Below are positions 10,935 to 23,100 of a stretch of 64,000 bases of DNA, in pieces (the first letter of the stretch is position 1; each line of letters starts with the position of its first letter). The position numbers were made by a program, and so were the translations under genes. The DNA is taken from NCBI GenBank assembly GCA_039621445.1, contig CP154957.1, forward strand, positions 43,300,265-43,364,264, given 5' to 3'. This DNA comes from Euglena gracilis. Its lineage: Eukaryota > Euglenida > Euglenophyceae > Euglenales. Under the pieces are notes generated by a model that worked only from the letters and a program-made list of their open reading frames with translations, made no database searches and was not told where the DNA came from.

Positions 10935-12180
10935 CTCGGCCTGGGCGAGGAGTGGGCCCAAACCGCGCATACCGATCGATACCGCGGCGTTTTCAAGATA
11001 TTTTGAATTTTTCGATTTTTTGACCCCAAAGTGACCCTGCAATTTCCCCGGGGAAAAAAAAATGACAGCCAACTTTCTTGCTCAGGGCACATCTCCGGAC
11101 TGGCGGGGAGTTGCGGGTAGGTAACCTAAGGGCTCTGGAGAAACTAGAGATCGTCAGGGATGGGACCTGTCAAAAATAACCATGTCAAAAACTCGTCTAA
11201 AACGGACACGACGCCGTCGAAAAAATAAAAGACGTCTTTTAACCCAACACGCCCTTTGCCGCCATTTTTTCCTCCTTGACCAGCATTGGTGTCGGCGACT
11301 GAAGGAGTTTGATGGAAGTCACGACTTTCCCCCAAAGCCTTATTCTGCAGTGCAACTTTTCCGAAGATAATTTTCTGGTCCAAGTTCCTTTTTGGGGAAA
11401 ATCCATTTTTCAAACAATAATGGGGGTTCAAAACCCTTTACCCAAAAAGCAATGTGCAAAAAAGGCGAACGGACAGCCCCAACGAGTTTTTTTTCGACCC
11501 CCCAAAAAATGCCAAAACGACAGCCCCCAGAAAATGGGGTTTTTAACCCAAAAATAAAAGACAAACCGACAACCCCCGCCAGAAAATGGGGTCTTTTGAC
11601 CCAAAACAAAAGGCGAACAAAGCAATAACATGCACGAAATGGGGCTGCAGCAAATGGGTTCCATGTTTGAGAGGGGAACTGGGAATTGGTGGTGCAGCCA
11701 ATGGCCCCATGTCTGGCCACAAAAACTAGAGGGGGTGAGTCGGGTTGCGGGGGGGGGGGAGGGGGGTTGCGGGGGGGGTTGCGGGGGGGGGGGTGTGGTG
11801 GGGGAAACCGATTTTTCCAGGTCAAAATTAGGAATTGCCAAGTCACAAAATTTGGATGATGCCACCAAAAATTAGGCATTTCCACACATCAAATTAGGAT
11901 TTTGGTTCCAAATTGGGCATCACCAACCCAAAATTTTGACCCGGGGGGGTCAAATTCTCGACTTCCCCACCTTTGGCGACAAAGAAAATTGACAATTTAA
12001 AGGAGGGAAACCAAGCCTTGCTTTTGGCCACTTCAGGGTGGGGGACACTGGGCGGGTGGAAGTCAATAGACCAAGAAAAAAACAAACAGAAAGCAAAAAA
12101 AGCCAAAAATGCGCTGTTGTGATAAATTTTATCTGAGAAACTGTGTGGCAATAACGTGTGTTGAGATTTGACAAGGGGGT
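10935..12180. other. No gene recognised
   Basis: Contains a family A module (10925-11160), GGGGTTTTT..CCCAAAA stretches (11400-11620), a TTGCGGGGGGGG array (11735-11800) and ATTAGGAATTTGG stretches (11820-11940) like the interior of family E elements. Confidence 0.5.
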
Positions 12181-12229
12181 CGCTGAGCTCCTATCTCTTT
12201 ATATCAGAAACTGTGTCCCAGACACCAGT

Positions 12230-12440
12230 TTGGGTGTGAACCCAGTGCCTGGATGCCAATTCGGGCGTCAGCCCGAACCGGCGTCCCGGCTTCAAGCCCG
12301 AACCGGCGTCTTGGGACACAGTTTTTTGAAACCGTTTCTAGGGGGCTCCGGCTTCAAGCCCAAACCAGCGTCTAGGACGCCAGTTTGGGCAGAAATGCGA
12401 ATGTGAAGCTGGAGCCCCCAGCAGGGGTTTTCTTAAGACC
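12230..12440. repeat. Units GCCCGAACCGGCGTC, then a family D left end
   Basis: Four diverged units of the GGCGTC family. CAGGGGTTTTCTTAAG at 12421 resembles the terminal repeat of the element at 26355-26848. Confidence 0.6.
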
Positions 12441-12593
12441 GGGGGGGGGGGGAGGGCGTCGGCACCCACGCGCCAAAATCCAAAGGAAAATGGCTCAACA
12501 ACAAAAAGCTTTGAAAAAAGTGTTACAAAGAGAGGCAAATTACATGGATTTTGTCAAGAATTGGGCAGTTGGTCACTTATCTCTACTACAAAA

Positions 12594-12714
12594 AAGAGGT
12601 GTCGGACGCCGGTTCTGTCCAAAGCCCGGCGTTCCAAACGCCGGTTCCGTCCTTTGGATGGAACCGGCGTTTGGAACGCCGGGCTTTGGACAGAACCGGC
12701 GTCCGACACCTCTT
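12594..12714. repeat. Near-perfect inverted repeat with 59-bp arms
   Basis: The arms AAGAGGTGTCGGACGCCGG... and ...CCGGCGTCCGACACCTCTT face each other around TTTGG with a single mismatch. The arms themselves consist of GGCGT..ACGCCGG units. A cruciform or hairpin RNA is expected. Confidence 0.93.
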
Positions 12715-12903
12715 GTTTAAGCCGGCGTTTTAGAGACGCCGGGCTCAGGACAGAACCGGCGTCCCCAACCTTCGGCCAAAGGACACTCCCAGGACCAATC
12801 TCCGACCACTGATCTGCAATGTCACACCACTTTGCACTTCACCAAATTCCGGCGATCGCGAGGGTATTTCTGGCTGTGTCAATCGTCCAGGTATAAAATC
12901 ACC

Positions 12904-12946
12904 CCGTGAAAACCGGGGGCGCCTACGGCGCCCCCGGTTTTCACGG
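12904..12946. repeat. Perfect hairpin, 20-bp arms
   Basis: CCGTGAAAACCGGGGGCGCC, three bases TAC, then the exact complement. Confidence 0.95.
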
Positions 12947-13179
12947 TGTGAAAGCGGGATCAGATCACGATTCTCCTTATAGCAATGGGTCCTCCCAATC
13001 ATCGCATACTTTGCGGGGGGGGGAGGTTGCGGGGGGGGGTTGCGGGGGGGGACACCCCCAGAAATGGGACGTGTCTGAAGGCCGATGTTACACAACAGGG
13101 CCGTGTTTGTAGTCCACAATGTACACCGGCCGTGAAAACCGTGTTCAAGTCCACGTAATTCGCGAGAAATATGGTGTTT

Positions 13180-13400
13180 TTGGTGATCACGTGTACTCTT
13201 TGGGGGATCTTGTGTACACCGTGGTGTACATGTTGGCGTCCACGTGTACACCTGGTGTACACGTGATTAGTCCACGTGTACACCATGGTGTACACGTGAT
13301 CAGTCCACGTGTACACCATGGTGTACACGTGTTTAGAGCACATGTACACCAGGTGTACAGGTGGACGTCCACATGTACACCTGGGTGAAAACGGGTCAAG
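13180..13400. repeat. Palindromic 33-bp minisatellite (CCACGTGTACACCATGG)
   Basis: Units of 33 bp, each a nested palindrome built from CACGTG, GTGTACAC and CCATGG, so the array reads alike on both strands and keeps long frames open on both. Confidence 0.85.
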
Positions 13401-13669
13401 CGCAATGATGGTTTTTCTGAAAAAAATTTTCTCCTCTCCTCCTTGTAGTTTCCTTGTTCAGCATAAGAAAACCCTTCGCGTCTTCCTTAGCCATGATGCG
13501 CCTGGGCAACCTTGCTGAGTGCCAGATGCCCCAGCCCCCCCCACAGTGGAGAAGTTTGTGGAGGCCTTGCACAAGGTAAAATATCCATCAGAGGAAGAGG
13601 ACACCCTGCTCGGCCCAATACCCAACCCTAACGTCGCCCCGCCTATGGACAACCGCCGGGCCCGACTGT

Positions 13670-13995
13670 TGAAAAGAGCTTTCGATCGAGGGGTAACTTG
13701 GTACCCTAACGTTGCACGCAGCCCGAGATACGCTCGCGATCGTCGAATCGGCCAGAATCTGAGTCGAAATTTGTCGCAATTTTCAGTGATTTTTGGTTTA
13801 AGATGCTTAATAAACCTTACAAAAACATTTTTCCTCTTCGAATCAACGACCCGAGGGCCTTGGGGGGGCACCAGAGTTGTGAAATTAGGATTCCCCACTG
13901 ACAGAAAATAAGAGCTCCAGGCGACGTGGCTGAATTTGGTGGTGATCACCAGTCGTCTGACGAAAAGAGCTTTCGATCGAGGTACAGTATGCCGA
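13670..13995. repeat. Family C repeat, copy 1 (CpG-rich)
   Basis: It opens GAAAAGAGCTTTCGATCGAGG, which recurs 290 bp later at 13958. The homologous stretch at 27285-27590 has the same layout with TTTTGATTGAGG. Confidence 0.75.
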
Positions 13996-14483
13996 CATTT
14001 ACCCCCCTCCCAGGAAGCCCGATCGGACAACAAAGGGGAAGGGACAATAAGAGCGTGCTAAAGGAATTTCAATGGCCCAGCTGAAAATCCCCTGTCGGCT
14101 AGTAGGGACAATGAGGGAAGGGGGACAACAAGGGGGGGGAAGATGGAGGCAAGTTTTTGAAAGCGATCTATTTACATTGGCTGGACATGTTAGATGTGGT
14201 GGGTAACCCCCCCGCAACCCGACCGGAGGCCCAGTTTTGGGATTTTTTGGGGGGGTGGGAGATGCCTAACTTTGGTTAAAATATAGTTGTTGTGCACATT
14301 TTTGGCTTGAATAAGGGCACACGCCCCTGAAGTGTCCCCCACCGAGAGTGGCCATTTTGGGGTCCCACTGTGCCTGGAGAGTGGCAACTTTGAGTGGGGG
14401 TGAGGGTGTTGGCGACATTAGACAAATCCAATTTTGGGCTGGTCGAGATTTGGACAGGGATGGTGTATCTTCGGATTTGAGAT

Positions 14484-14518
14484 TGATTTCATCTTTTTTT
14501 CTGCATTCGGCATTTCAG
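14484..14518 (+). promoter_or_regulatory. Probable spliced-leader trans-splice acceptor before RFC4
   Basis: A TTTCATCTTTTTTTCTGC-type pyrimidine stretch leads to TTTCAG, seven bases before the ATG. Nothing upstream looks like a first coding exon. Euglenozoan mRNAs receive a spliced leader at such AG sites. An ordinary intron acceptor after a 5' UTR exon is the alternative. Confidence 0.4.
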
Positions 14519-14525
14519 TCCATCA

Positions 14526-14606
14526 ATGGCATCATTTTTCAAGTCAAGCAATAAAGGAAATGCAACAAGTACAAACGCAGTCGAGTCTATTGAGCCCCAA
14601 AGTTCG
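14526..14606 (+). CDS. RFC4: RFC4 exon 1 (residues 1-27)
   Basis: The exon encodes a start MASFFKSS followed by a polar Ser/Asn/Thr-rich tail, like the MQAFLKG start of animal RFC4. It ends in phase 0 at a GTATGT donor, which fits the phase-0 start of exon 2. A pyrimidine stretch and an AG (14517-14518) lie seven bases before the ATG. Assignment to this gene is inference from phase and resemblance. Confidence 0.62.
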
Positions 14607-17600
14607 GTATGTTGTGTGGAGATGGAGCATTTGTATCCTGAAAATATCTCAAAAATAACAAGAGGGGACCAACTTTCGGGTGTAAAGTGGTTTTTAATCT
14701 TATTTTTAAAAGTTTTCAGTTTTCAGTTTCTGGAGGAAAAATCCCAACCCTAAACAGGAACCTTTACATGAACTTTCCAGAGATTTCCAGGTTCATGGTT
14801 TCCCCCCACTTTTTTTCCCTTGTATAAGTTTTCTGGTTTATGGTTGGTAACCACCAAGGTTTTGCAAAGGAAAGTTTTCAAGTTCATGTTTGGTCACCCC
14901 CAGGTTTTTCCTGAAGAAATTTCCAGGTTTACGATTTTGTGGTTTGACGTTTTTTTTGGTGATTTTTCAGGTTTATCCCCCCCCCCCTAGTCGTACGACC
15001 ACCCCTCATTTATGACCACCCCCCGGTCACAGGTTGCAGGTCATGGGGGTGTTATGACCCCCCCCCGTCACAGGTTGCAGGTTGCGAAAAATTTAACCCC
15101 AAAAAATAAGTCCCCCCCCCTGGCCGGTCCGAGCAAAAATCCATGAAATGGACCCCCCAAAAATAAGGTCTCCCCTGCCGGCGCGAAGCACCGGATTTTT
15201 GAAAAATGGGACATTTTGGGGGGTGTTAAATCTGCCATTTTGGGACAGTTTTCACACACTTCTACGACCGCCCCCTCATCTATGACCACCCCCCGGTCAC
15301 AGGTTGCAGGTTATGGGGGTGTTATGACCACCCCCCCCCCCCCCGGTCACAGGTTGCAGGAACCCGGTCATACGACTAGGGGGGGGGGTAGTTGGTCACC
15401 CCAAGGTTTTGGGTTTTCAGGTTCATAGTGTTTTTCAAGGACCCCTCTGGGAGAGGCTGGAAAATTTGGGCTGGTTGGAAAAAGGCTGCTTGCTTATCCC
15501 CCCCCCATTGTGGTCCCCCCAGCGAGAACGGGGTCAAACTGGGTACTAAAAAACCGAGGCTGGAAGATTGATTGAAAAACCACCAGTTGTGCAATTTCTT
15601 TTTTCCATACCCAGCCCTTTTAGAACCATGTTTGCCCATTTTGGCCCAAATTTAAGCATTCAGGCAGTTGCAAATAATTAAAAGGGATGGGGGTTTAGGA
15701 GCTGGAAAAAGCTGCTTGCTAGCTGGCCGGACCATCTGGGGATGGGGTGCCCTTCGGCTTTGGGGGGGGGGGGGAGGGTTGTCAACCCATTTTCTTTTTC
15801 GGTACATAGGGTTGTGCTTTTGAAAAGTGTTACATATATTTTTTTCATACAAAAATTCCTAAAAGCACAGAAAAATTTTACTTTATCTGGGGTGTACCCC
15901 CCGCGCTCCCTGCGACCCCCCCCCTGCGACCGACACATGGAGGTTTTCCCAGATCCTAGTGGGAGCTAAAAATGGCACCTAATTTGGAATTCGCACCCAC
16001 AGTAGGAATCAAAACTTTTAAAATGTGGGATAAATTCTTTATTGGATCTATTATTGCACCCAAAAGTTCTCAAAATAGGTTAAATATGACATTCCACGTA
16101 ACTGCCACGTTCTCCCCGCGACCCCCCCCCCGCGACCCTCCCCACCTCCTTTAGTTTTCAGTCTTGAAAAATATGAAAAATATGCATGTGTGTGATCCCC
16201 TTGAAACATCAGATATCTCCCCAAACCATAATCAATAAAAAAAGCAGTCCAAGTTCAACAAAGGCAAAAAAATGAGCCACTGCGGGCAAATTTCGGCAAT
16301 TTTTCGCCCTTTTGTGTCTTTTATTGGTTTTTTTTACCCACTTTGGTTTATGTTTGTCCATTTGCCTTTGTGTCCCCTTCGTTTTTGGATATTACAGCTG
16401 GGGCCCAGAGATATTGAAACTTTCGGACAAATACCATTACCCCCCCCCCCCTAAATGACCCACCTCTTGTCATAGCCAGGACCTCGGCGGGCCATTTAGG
16501 GGGGGGGTTGAAGGGCCCGGTAGCTAAACGGGTAAGTAGGGTGTTCGGCCGGGCACACCTTCTGCAGACCTCCATTTAGTATGTATCACCAAAATTTTTT
16601 TTACGTATCGCATATATCACAGCCTAAAAATTAATGTATCACATATGTATCACCAAAATTTTTTTAATGTATCACATATCACCATTTTTTTTAAAGAAAT
16701 TTTTACATTTTTACATCAAAATGCTTTTTTTAGCTTCCTGTTCCACTTTTTATCCTTGTTTCTTTGCCTCTCTGCAGACAAATGGAGCATTTTTCTTGTG
16801 ATGATGTTTTGGAGGTCAACTGCACGGAGCTGCGGAACGTGGAGGACGAGGGCATCCCCGATTCGCCTCCTGGAGAGGGTTCTTCATCAGAGTCTGCCCC
16901 CCCCCCCAGAAAAGAAATTGAAAGTGACACTGCCCACCCAAAAAGGAAATTGCCACCAGTTCCGAATGGAATGGAAGAATGGCCGAGATTGGTTGCGTTT
17001 TGAAGCATCCCGTGGCATGTGGTGTGCTATTTGCCATCAATTTTGTCAGAATCCAAAAGTTACGGGAACGGGTCAGAAACGGAATTCTCTTGCATTGCCA
17101 ACAAAAGTCTACATTTTCCGTAACATCAAATCACATAGCGAGGGAAAGTATCATCTTGCTGCAAAGGTCATGTTGAATCGACCACAAACAGGTCTGACCC
17201 AATCTTTTATTCAGTTTCCGTCCGCTTTGATACCGCAAGCAAAGATGTTGTTTAAAACCGTTTTGTGGATGGTGAAGCGCGGAATCGCTTACCGAAAGCT
17301 TCGTTCATTGTTGGACTTGCAGCGTTTGAAATTGGCCTTGACGGACATATTCTCTTTAGATGAGGTGCGCAAGAAATTCAGTGCTCATCGATGCCATTTC
17401 CCGGCAGAACGCGATTGCAATCTTCAAACAACATCATTTGTTTTGCTTGCACAAAAGCTGACCCAGGAATTGAAAGTAGTCTTTCCGCTTCATCTGAAGA
17501 GAGTGGGTCGCAGGGGGACCTCGAATCCTCTGCATTATTCTCTCATCCCGACCAAAAATTAAAAAATAGCGGCTGAGAAGTTGCTGACAAAAATAAACAA

Positions 17601-20088
17601 AAATATGGCTGCCGGGGACCCGCCCAAAGAGAAAACCCCGTGCATGCCTCAAAATGAAGAAAAAAGGATGATGGGGACCTGCATTGGCAGACAGGTGAGC
17701 ACCACGGAAGTGGGGCTGCAGCAGCCATGGGAACCTGAGTTCCTGAAGCCCGGGTGAGTGCCATCTTGCGTTTGTCTGTAAATTTTTCATCTTACAAATT
17801 TGTGTTTCACAACTTTTATTATACGTTGCACCAAGGAGAATTTGTGTATCACACATGTATCACCAAAATTTTTTTAATGTATCACATATGTATCACCCAA
17901 AAAAAATTAATGTATCACATACGTATGACCAAAAAAAATTAATGTATCACAGATACGTTGTGATACGCACTAAATGGCGGTCTGACCCTCTGTTCCCTTC
18001 CACCTTTGTTCAACTGGCAATTACAGTGAATGGACAGGGTTATTGACACTGTTTGGACAAAGTTATTGAAACGTTTGGACAAGGTAATTGAAACTTTTGG
18101 ACAAACCATTGATTTTTTGACAAAATTATTGAAATTTTTGTCAAAGTTATTGAAACTCAGAAAACAGTAAGCTGAACTGAGAAAACGGAATTGAGGAAGC
18201 CCTAAAATCTTGTATTGTGTTCAAAGTGCAATCCCACGCCTTTGGACCCTTCACTTTGTTTGACACTTTGTCAGTTTGGGTTCAATAAAAGAAACAACTC
18301 ATACCATCTAATTTTGGCGACAATCACACCATTCCTTCTCCAAACAAAAAACCCGAGCGTGCAGTTCCAACAGGCAACTGCAGGCAAAGGGAAAAAACAA
18401 TGCTCTCTCAGAACCCCATCAATCTTACATTTGCAAACGGGGCAAGCAATGGTGAGATTAGACCCTTGCCATCCCCCCCAGATCTTGTCCCCCCCCTCCC
18501 GATCTTGTCCCATACCTGGCCAAGGGTCCGGACCAGGGTCTGCCAAAGAAAATTTGTCCCCCCCCACCCCCAACCTTGTCCCACACCCGGGCTAGCATTA
18601 GCCGGGGTATGGGACAAGGGCGGGGGTAGAGAGGGGGGGGGCAAGGTCAAATCCAAACTTAGGCAACCCTGAAAACGCAGGTAGATTTAGGGAAACCTGG
18701 GAGGGACAGGCAGATTTTGCTTGTCCACCAGCTAGGATTTCTGAGTCATAGCCAGTCCCCCCCCCCCAGGACCAGGACAGGTTCTGTGCAGTGGAACTGG
18801 ACATGGGGTCGTCAACAGGGGGCCCCACCGCTCCGCATCCTGGGCCCTCAAAAAAAATTTCGGTACCTTCGGCACCTGCAAATAAGGGGGGGGATGTTTT
18901 TTTTCTGGGCCCAGATGTGTCAAGTAAGGTTAATTGATTAATCAATATCGACAGGGCCGAACAATTTTTGCTGATTAATCGGGGTGATCTGAACGATCAC
19001 AAACAATGAATGCCCCCTTGGTTTTCTTTATCATTATGACATCATGATGAGGTTCTGGGACCTAAAGTTAATTTTGAAGCTTGGGTTGGAAGGGATATTC
19101 TCACGCCATGTTGACCTCCCCTCGAACGATTATCGATTAATCGAAAACTACCTTGGGTCAAGAAGAAATCCGAAACAATACCCCCCCCCAAAATAAGACC
19201 CCCGCTGGAGGTTTCCAGCAAACGAATTTGCCGGTTGGCAGCAAACCCTGCTGACAAAAAGCCAGGAGGTCGAGGTCGAGGTCGAGGGTTTTTTTCTAAA
19301 TTATGCACCGTCTGTGGATTGTCCTGGTAATGTGACTGCTTAGCCCGCATTGCACCCTACACCGGTAGTTGTCAAATACCACTTTTTTTTTACGTTGTCA
19401 ATTTTGAAAGTTTCCAATGTTTGACCAATGTTTGATTCAGAAACACATGAATTTTTGGGGGCCTCTAATGCTGAGATCAAATTTACAAAATTGTTAAAAA
19501 AAATCCAGATTCCCGTTGCAAAATGCCGTTTTCAGAGACGAGTGCAAAGATGGAAGAAGAAGAAGAAGAAGAAGAAGAAGAAAAACGTAATACTGAAGAA
19601 CCCAAGAGGCGGTGTTAATAAAACCAATTTACCCTCAAAATTTTTGTGCATATGCACCTCACAACCAAATAACAAATATCCTTCCAGCCTTTTTCCATCC
19701 ACCCATGCAAATTACAATAGTATGGCCCCAGCATATCCACAACAATAGCCTTCTCAATGAGTTTCCGGCCTGGATCCCCTGTTTTGGCCAATGAGGGGAG
19801 GGGGAAATGCCACCCGGGCCACATCTTATAGAATTACAAACCCCGGAAAACAGGAATTTTCTTCTGTCTTTCACAAAAAAGAGAGGTCTGAAACAGGCTT
19901 TTTGAGTGTATTTTGACGTGCCCCCCCCCCGGGCCCCCCCCCCCCTATATGTCACCCCCCCCTAATTGTCGGGAGGGGGGCGACAATTAGGGGAGGTCGC
20001 TGAGCTCTTATCCCTTTATGGGTATGAGCGAATATATAATAATAATAATAATAATAATAAGAGCGAATATATATATATACATACATAC

Positions 20089-20122
<34 letters not shown>

Positions 20123-20152
20123 ATACATACACATATATATATATACATACAT

Positions 20153-20187
<35 letters not shown>

Positions 20188-23100
20188 ATCAAGCAAGCCA
20201 AAACATTCCCAGACATGCATATTTTTTTTTGCGCATGTGCCTTGCTTTGACCCCCTCTGATGCAGTTGTCATCTGCATTCAGTCGGCTGAGGATGTTTTT
20301 GGCAGATCGTCGGCCACGTTTGAGTTCTGACGTCGTTGAGCAGCTGTTGATCTTTGCCTTGAATTCCACCCCATGGGACGAATAAAATTACGATTCTGTG
20401 TTGGAGGCCCAACCGTTCAGTGCTCGGCATGTACGCTTCAGGCTCAAGCGAGCCGACAAAGGCACAAAGCGACGTCCCAAGGGTATCTCTAAAGGAAAAG
20501 GTAGACCCAACGTCGATGTGTCAGATGAAGGTTCTATTCCAATGCTCACCCCATGTCACGCCACCCAATGGGCCGAAAGTTACGAATTGAACACCTGTTT
20601 CGCATTGGATAGGTTCAATTCCTCTGCTGCTGGCACGAAGGCAAAGCATCATGACATTGAAGACGTGTTTGCGAAGTGGGTGAAAGCTCGTCGCTCCGGG
20701 ATCTTACTGTGACCAAAAGTACAGTGTTTGCGAAGATGACTTTGTCCCCAGATTGGAAAGTCGCTCCTGAACATCAAAAGGCGAATTGGTGGGTCGCATT
20801 CCGCATTCTGCGAGTTTTCAACACACCGGATTGCGTCGTACAAGTGTGTTCACTTTCCATTTTCGGTGATTTTTTTTTGCTTTTCTTCATAGGCGAATGA
20901 TCGTTGGCAAGCATGTGAGGCGGCCAAGGGTTTTTTGTGTATGGGTATATGTGCATTTTTTCCATTTAGAAAGGAAACTGTTTGTCATCTTTGTGGGGAT
21001 GGTTGGTACAAGTTTTGGCGCAGGAAAAGTGGTGTGGCCCGGTATCCAAATGTTTTTTCATCCATTTCAATGCATGAAAAAAAATGTGCAGTGTTCCTTG
21101 TTTGATTGCTTCCATTTTTGTCGTTATAAGCTCCAAAGCTGCGCAAAAAAAGTTAGGTGAATTGGGGTGTGCTCATGTGGTCGCAATTTACGTTGTTTTG
21201 CGTATGCACATCATTTTAGCTTGTTTATTGCTAATTTTTGTTGAAGTGCAGTTTTTTGCAGTTTTTTGCAGTGCAGTTTTTGACCGGCCCGTGTGCAGGT
21301 TCTCCACCCCCGTGTCAGGAACTGGCGGATTATCACCGGGCCCGTTCCCGACAATTTTTTTTTTCAGTTGCGAGCGACTGGCTTCCTAGTTTCTGAATCA
21401 CTTGGGTTTGACCCCCAACTCCCCGCCAGGCCCGAGTTATTCATGCGCGAAGGGGTAGGATCGCCCCCCCCCCTTGGATAAGCCCCCCCCCCCCCTTTGG
21501 ACTCTGCCATTTCGGCCAAAAAAATGTCAATTTTCAAAATATCTCCAAAATGAAGCAAAATCAAAGGAAATGTCCGGAGACCTAATTTGAAGCCTTTGGA
21601 ACGCCCCATCTACCGGCATTTTGATTTCCCCGCAACTGTTCGCGTAGCCCGAGATACGGCCGTTTTTTCGGCCGATTTTGGCCATTCTGTACACTTTTTC
21701 CACTGTCAGATTTAGCCGTTTTCGGCCAAAAAAAAGGTGAAAAATATCGAAATTTTTTTTTAACCCAAAACCATGCTTTTTGGCCTCCCGAACCCGGAAA
21801 AAGGGTTTCCGAGCCGAAAATGAGCGTTTTTCGACCATCATGGCCATCATGGCCATCATGACCAATGATGGCCATGATGCCCATCATGACCCATGATGCG
21901 CATCATGACCCACGATGGCCATCATGACCCATGATGCCCATCATGACCCATGATGCGCATCATGACCCAGGATGGCCATCATGACCAATGATGCGCATCA
22001 TGACCCGTGATGGCCATCAGGACCCATGATGCGCATGATGACCCATGATGGCCATCATGACCAATGATGCGCATCATTCCAACCCATTCACTTTGGATCA
22101 AAGCCGGGTCAAAAAAAGTCGAAAATAATCGAATTTTTTTTTGGCCCGAAAACATGTTTTTTGGCCTCCCGGACTCAGAAAAACTGTTTTTGGGCCAAAA
22201 ATGAGCGTTTTTCGACCCGCCGGCGCCCCATTTTGGGCTGCTGGGTTTTGGGCCAACCCACCCACTTTCGGTCATTTTCGGGTAAAAAAAAACACGACAA
22301 AACGCTGTTTTTTTGGCTCCCCAGACCCGGAAAAGGTGTATTTTGAGCCAAAAATGAGTGTTTTTCCACCCCCCCCCCCGGCGCCCTGTTTCGGGCACAA
22401 AACCTTTGCATTTCAGTCAACAGAGCTCCATGGGGTGGGCCGGTTTATATGGGGGTGTCAGGGGTGGGTGAGCGCTTATTAAGAGCTCAGCTCTATTCAA
22501 AACCTGGTACCGGGGTACCCATCCTATGGACAACAGGGTAAACTGAGTAACCCTAATTGTCACCCCCCCCCTAATTGTCGCCAGGGGGGTCAAAACGCTC
22601 CATGTGGGGTGCCATATAGGGGGGTCAGTTACTATGTTATATATATTTCCATGTATATTACCATATCACCATGCCCCCCGAGCTGTCCCCCCCCCCCGAG
22701 CTATTCCCATGGGGAGGACTGGAATAGCTCACTGTCATAGCACTTTTTATAAGCACTTTGCATAAAAAGTGCTCAAAAATCGACGTTTTTGGGACGTTTT
22801 CAAAAATTAATTTTTGGCAAATGTGCATAAAATTGACTATTTTTTTGCAAACATCCAAAAAAAAGTTGCCAAAATGACCCCTTTTGGGCTGCCCAAGGTT
22901 CGGGTATGGGAACAGCTCAAGGGGGGGGACCTGCCCCCCCCCCCAGGCGGTCCCCTCCCCCCTGGACTGTTCCCATTGGGCCGCAAAGGGTCCCGGGGAC
23001 AGGAATAGCTCGGGGGGGGGGGAAGGCAGGGTATCCATTTTACGTCCCTGATTACCATCTTGATATTCAACAGTTGCTTCTGGAAAAAATCATTTTTCGT

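Larger units (their letters stand above)
16565..17984 (+). mobile_element. hAT element with terminal inverted repeats (1420 bp)
   Basis: Ends are CAGACCTCCATTTAGT and ACTAAATGGCGGTCTG, flanked by ACCTTCTG (16557-16564) and ACCCTCTG (17985-17992), a 7/8 match to an 8-bp target duplication typical of hAT. Just inside both ends are tandem AATGTATCACCAAAATTTT units (16577-16685, 17845-17970). The interior carries a zinc-finger reading frame and lacks the catalytic region. Confidence 0.85.

Noticed and set aside
13245-13375. Regular repeats resembling a CRISPR array
   Set aside because: There are no unique spacers; units are contiguous palindromes in eukaryotic DNA.
16511-16570. tRNA-like stretch with a good box A (TAGCTAAACGGG)
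   Set aside because: The box B is poor and no complete cloverleaf can be drawn. At most a decayed tRNA or SINE scrap beside the hAT element.
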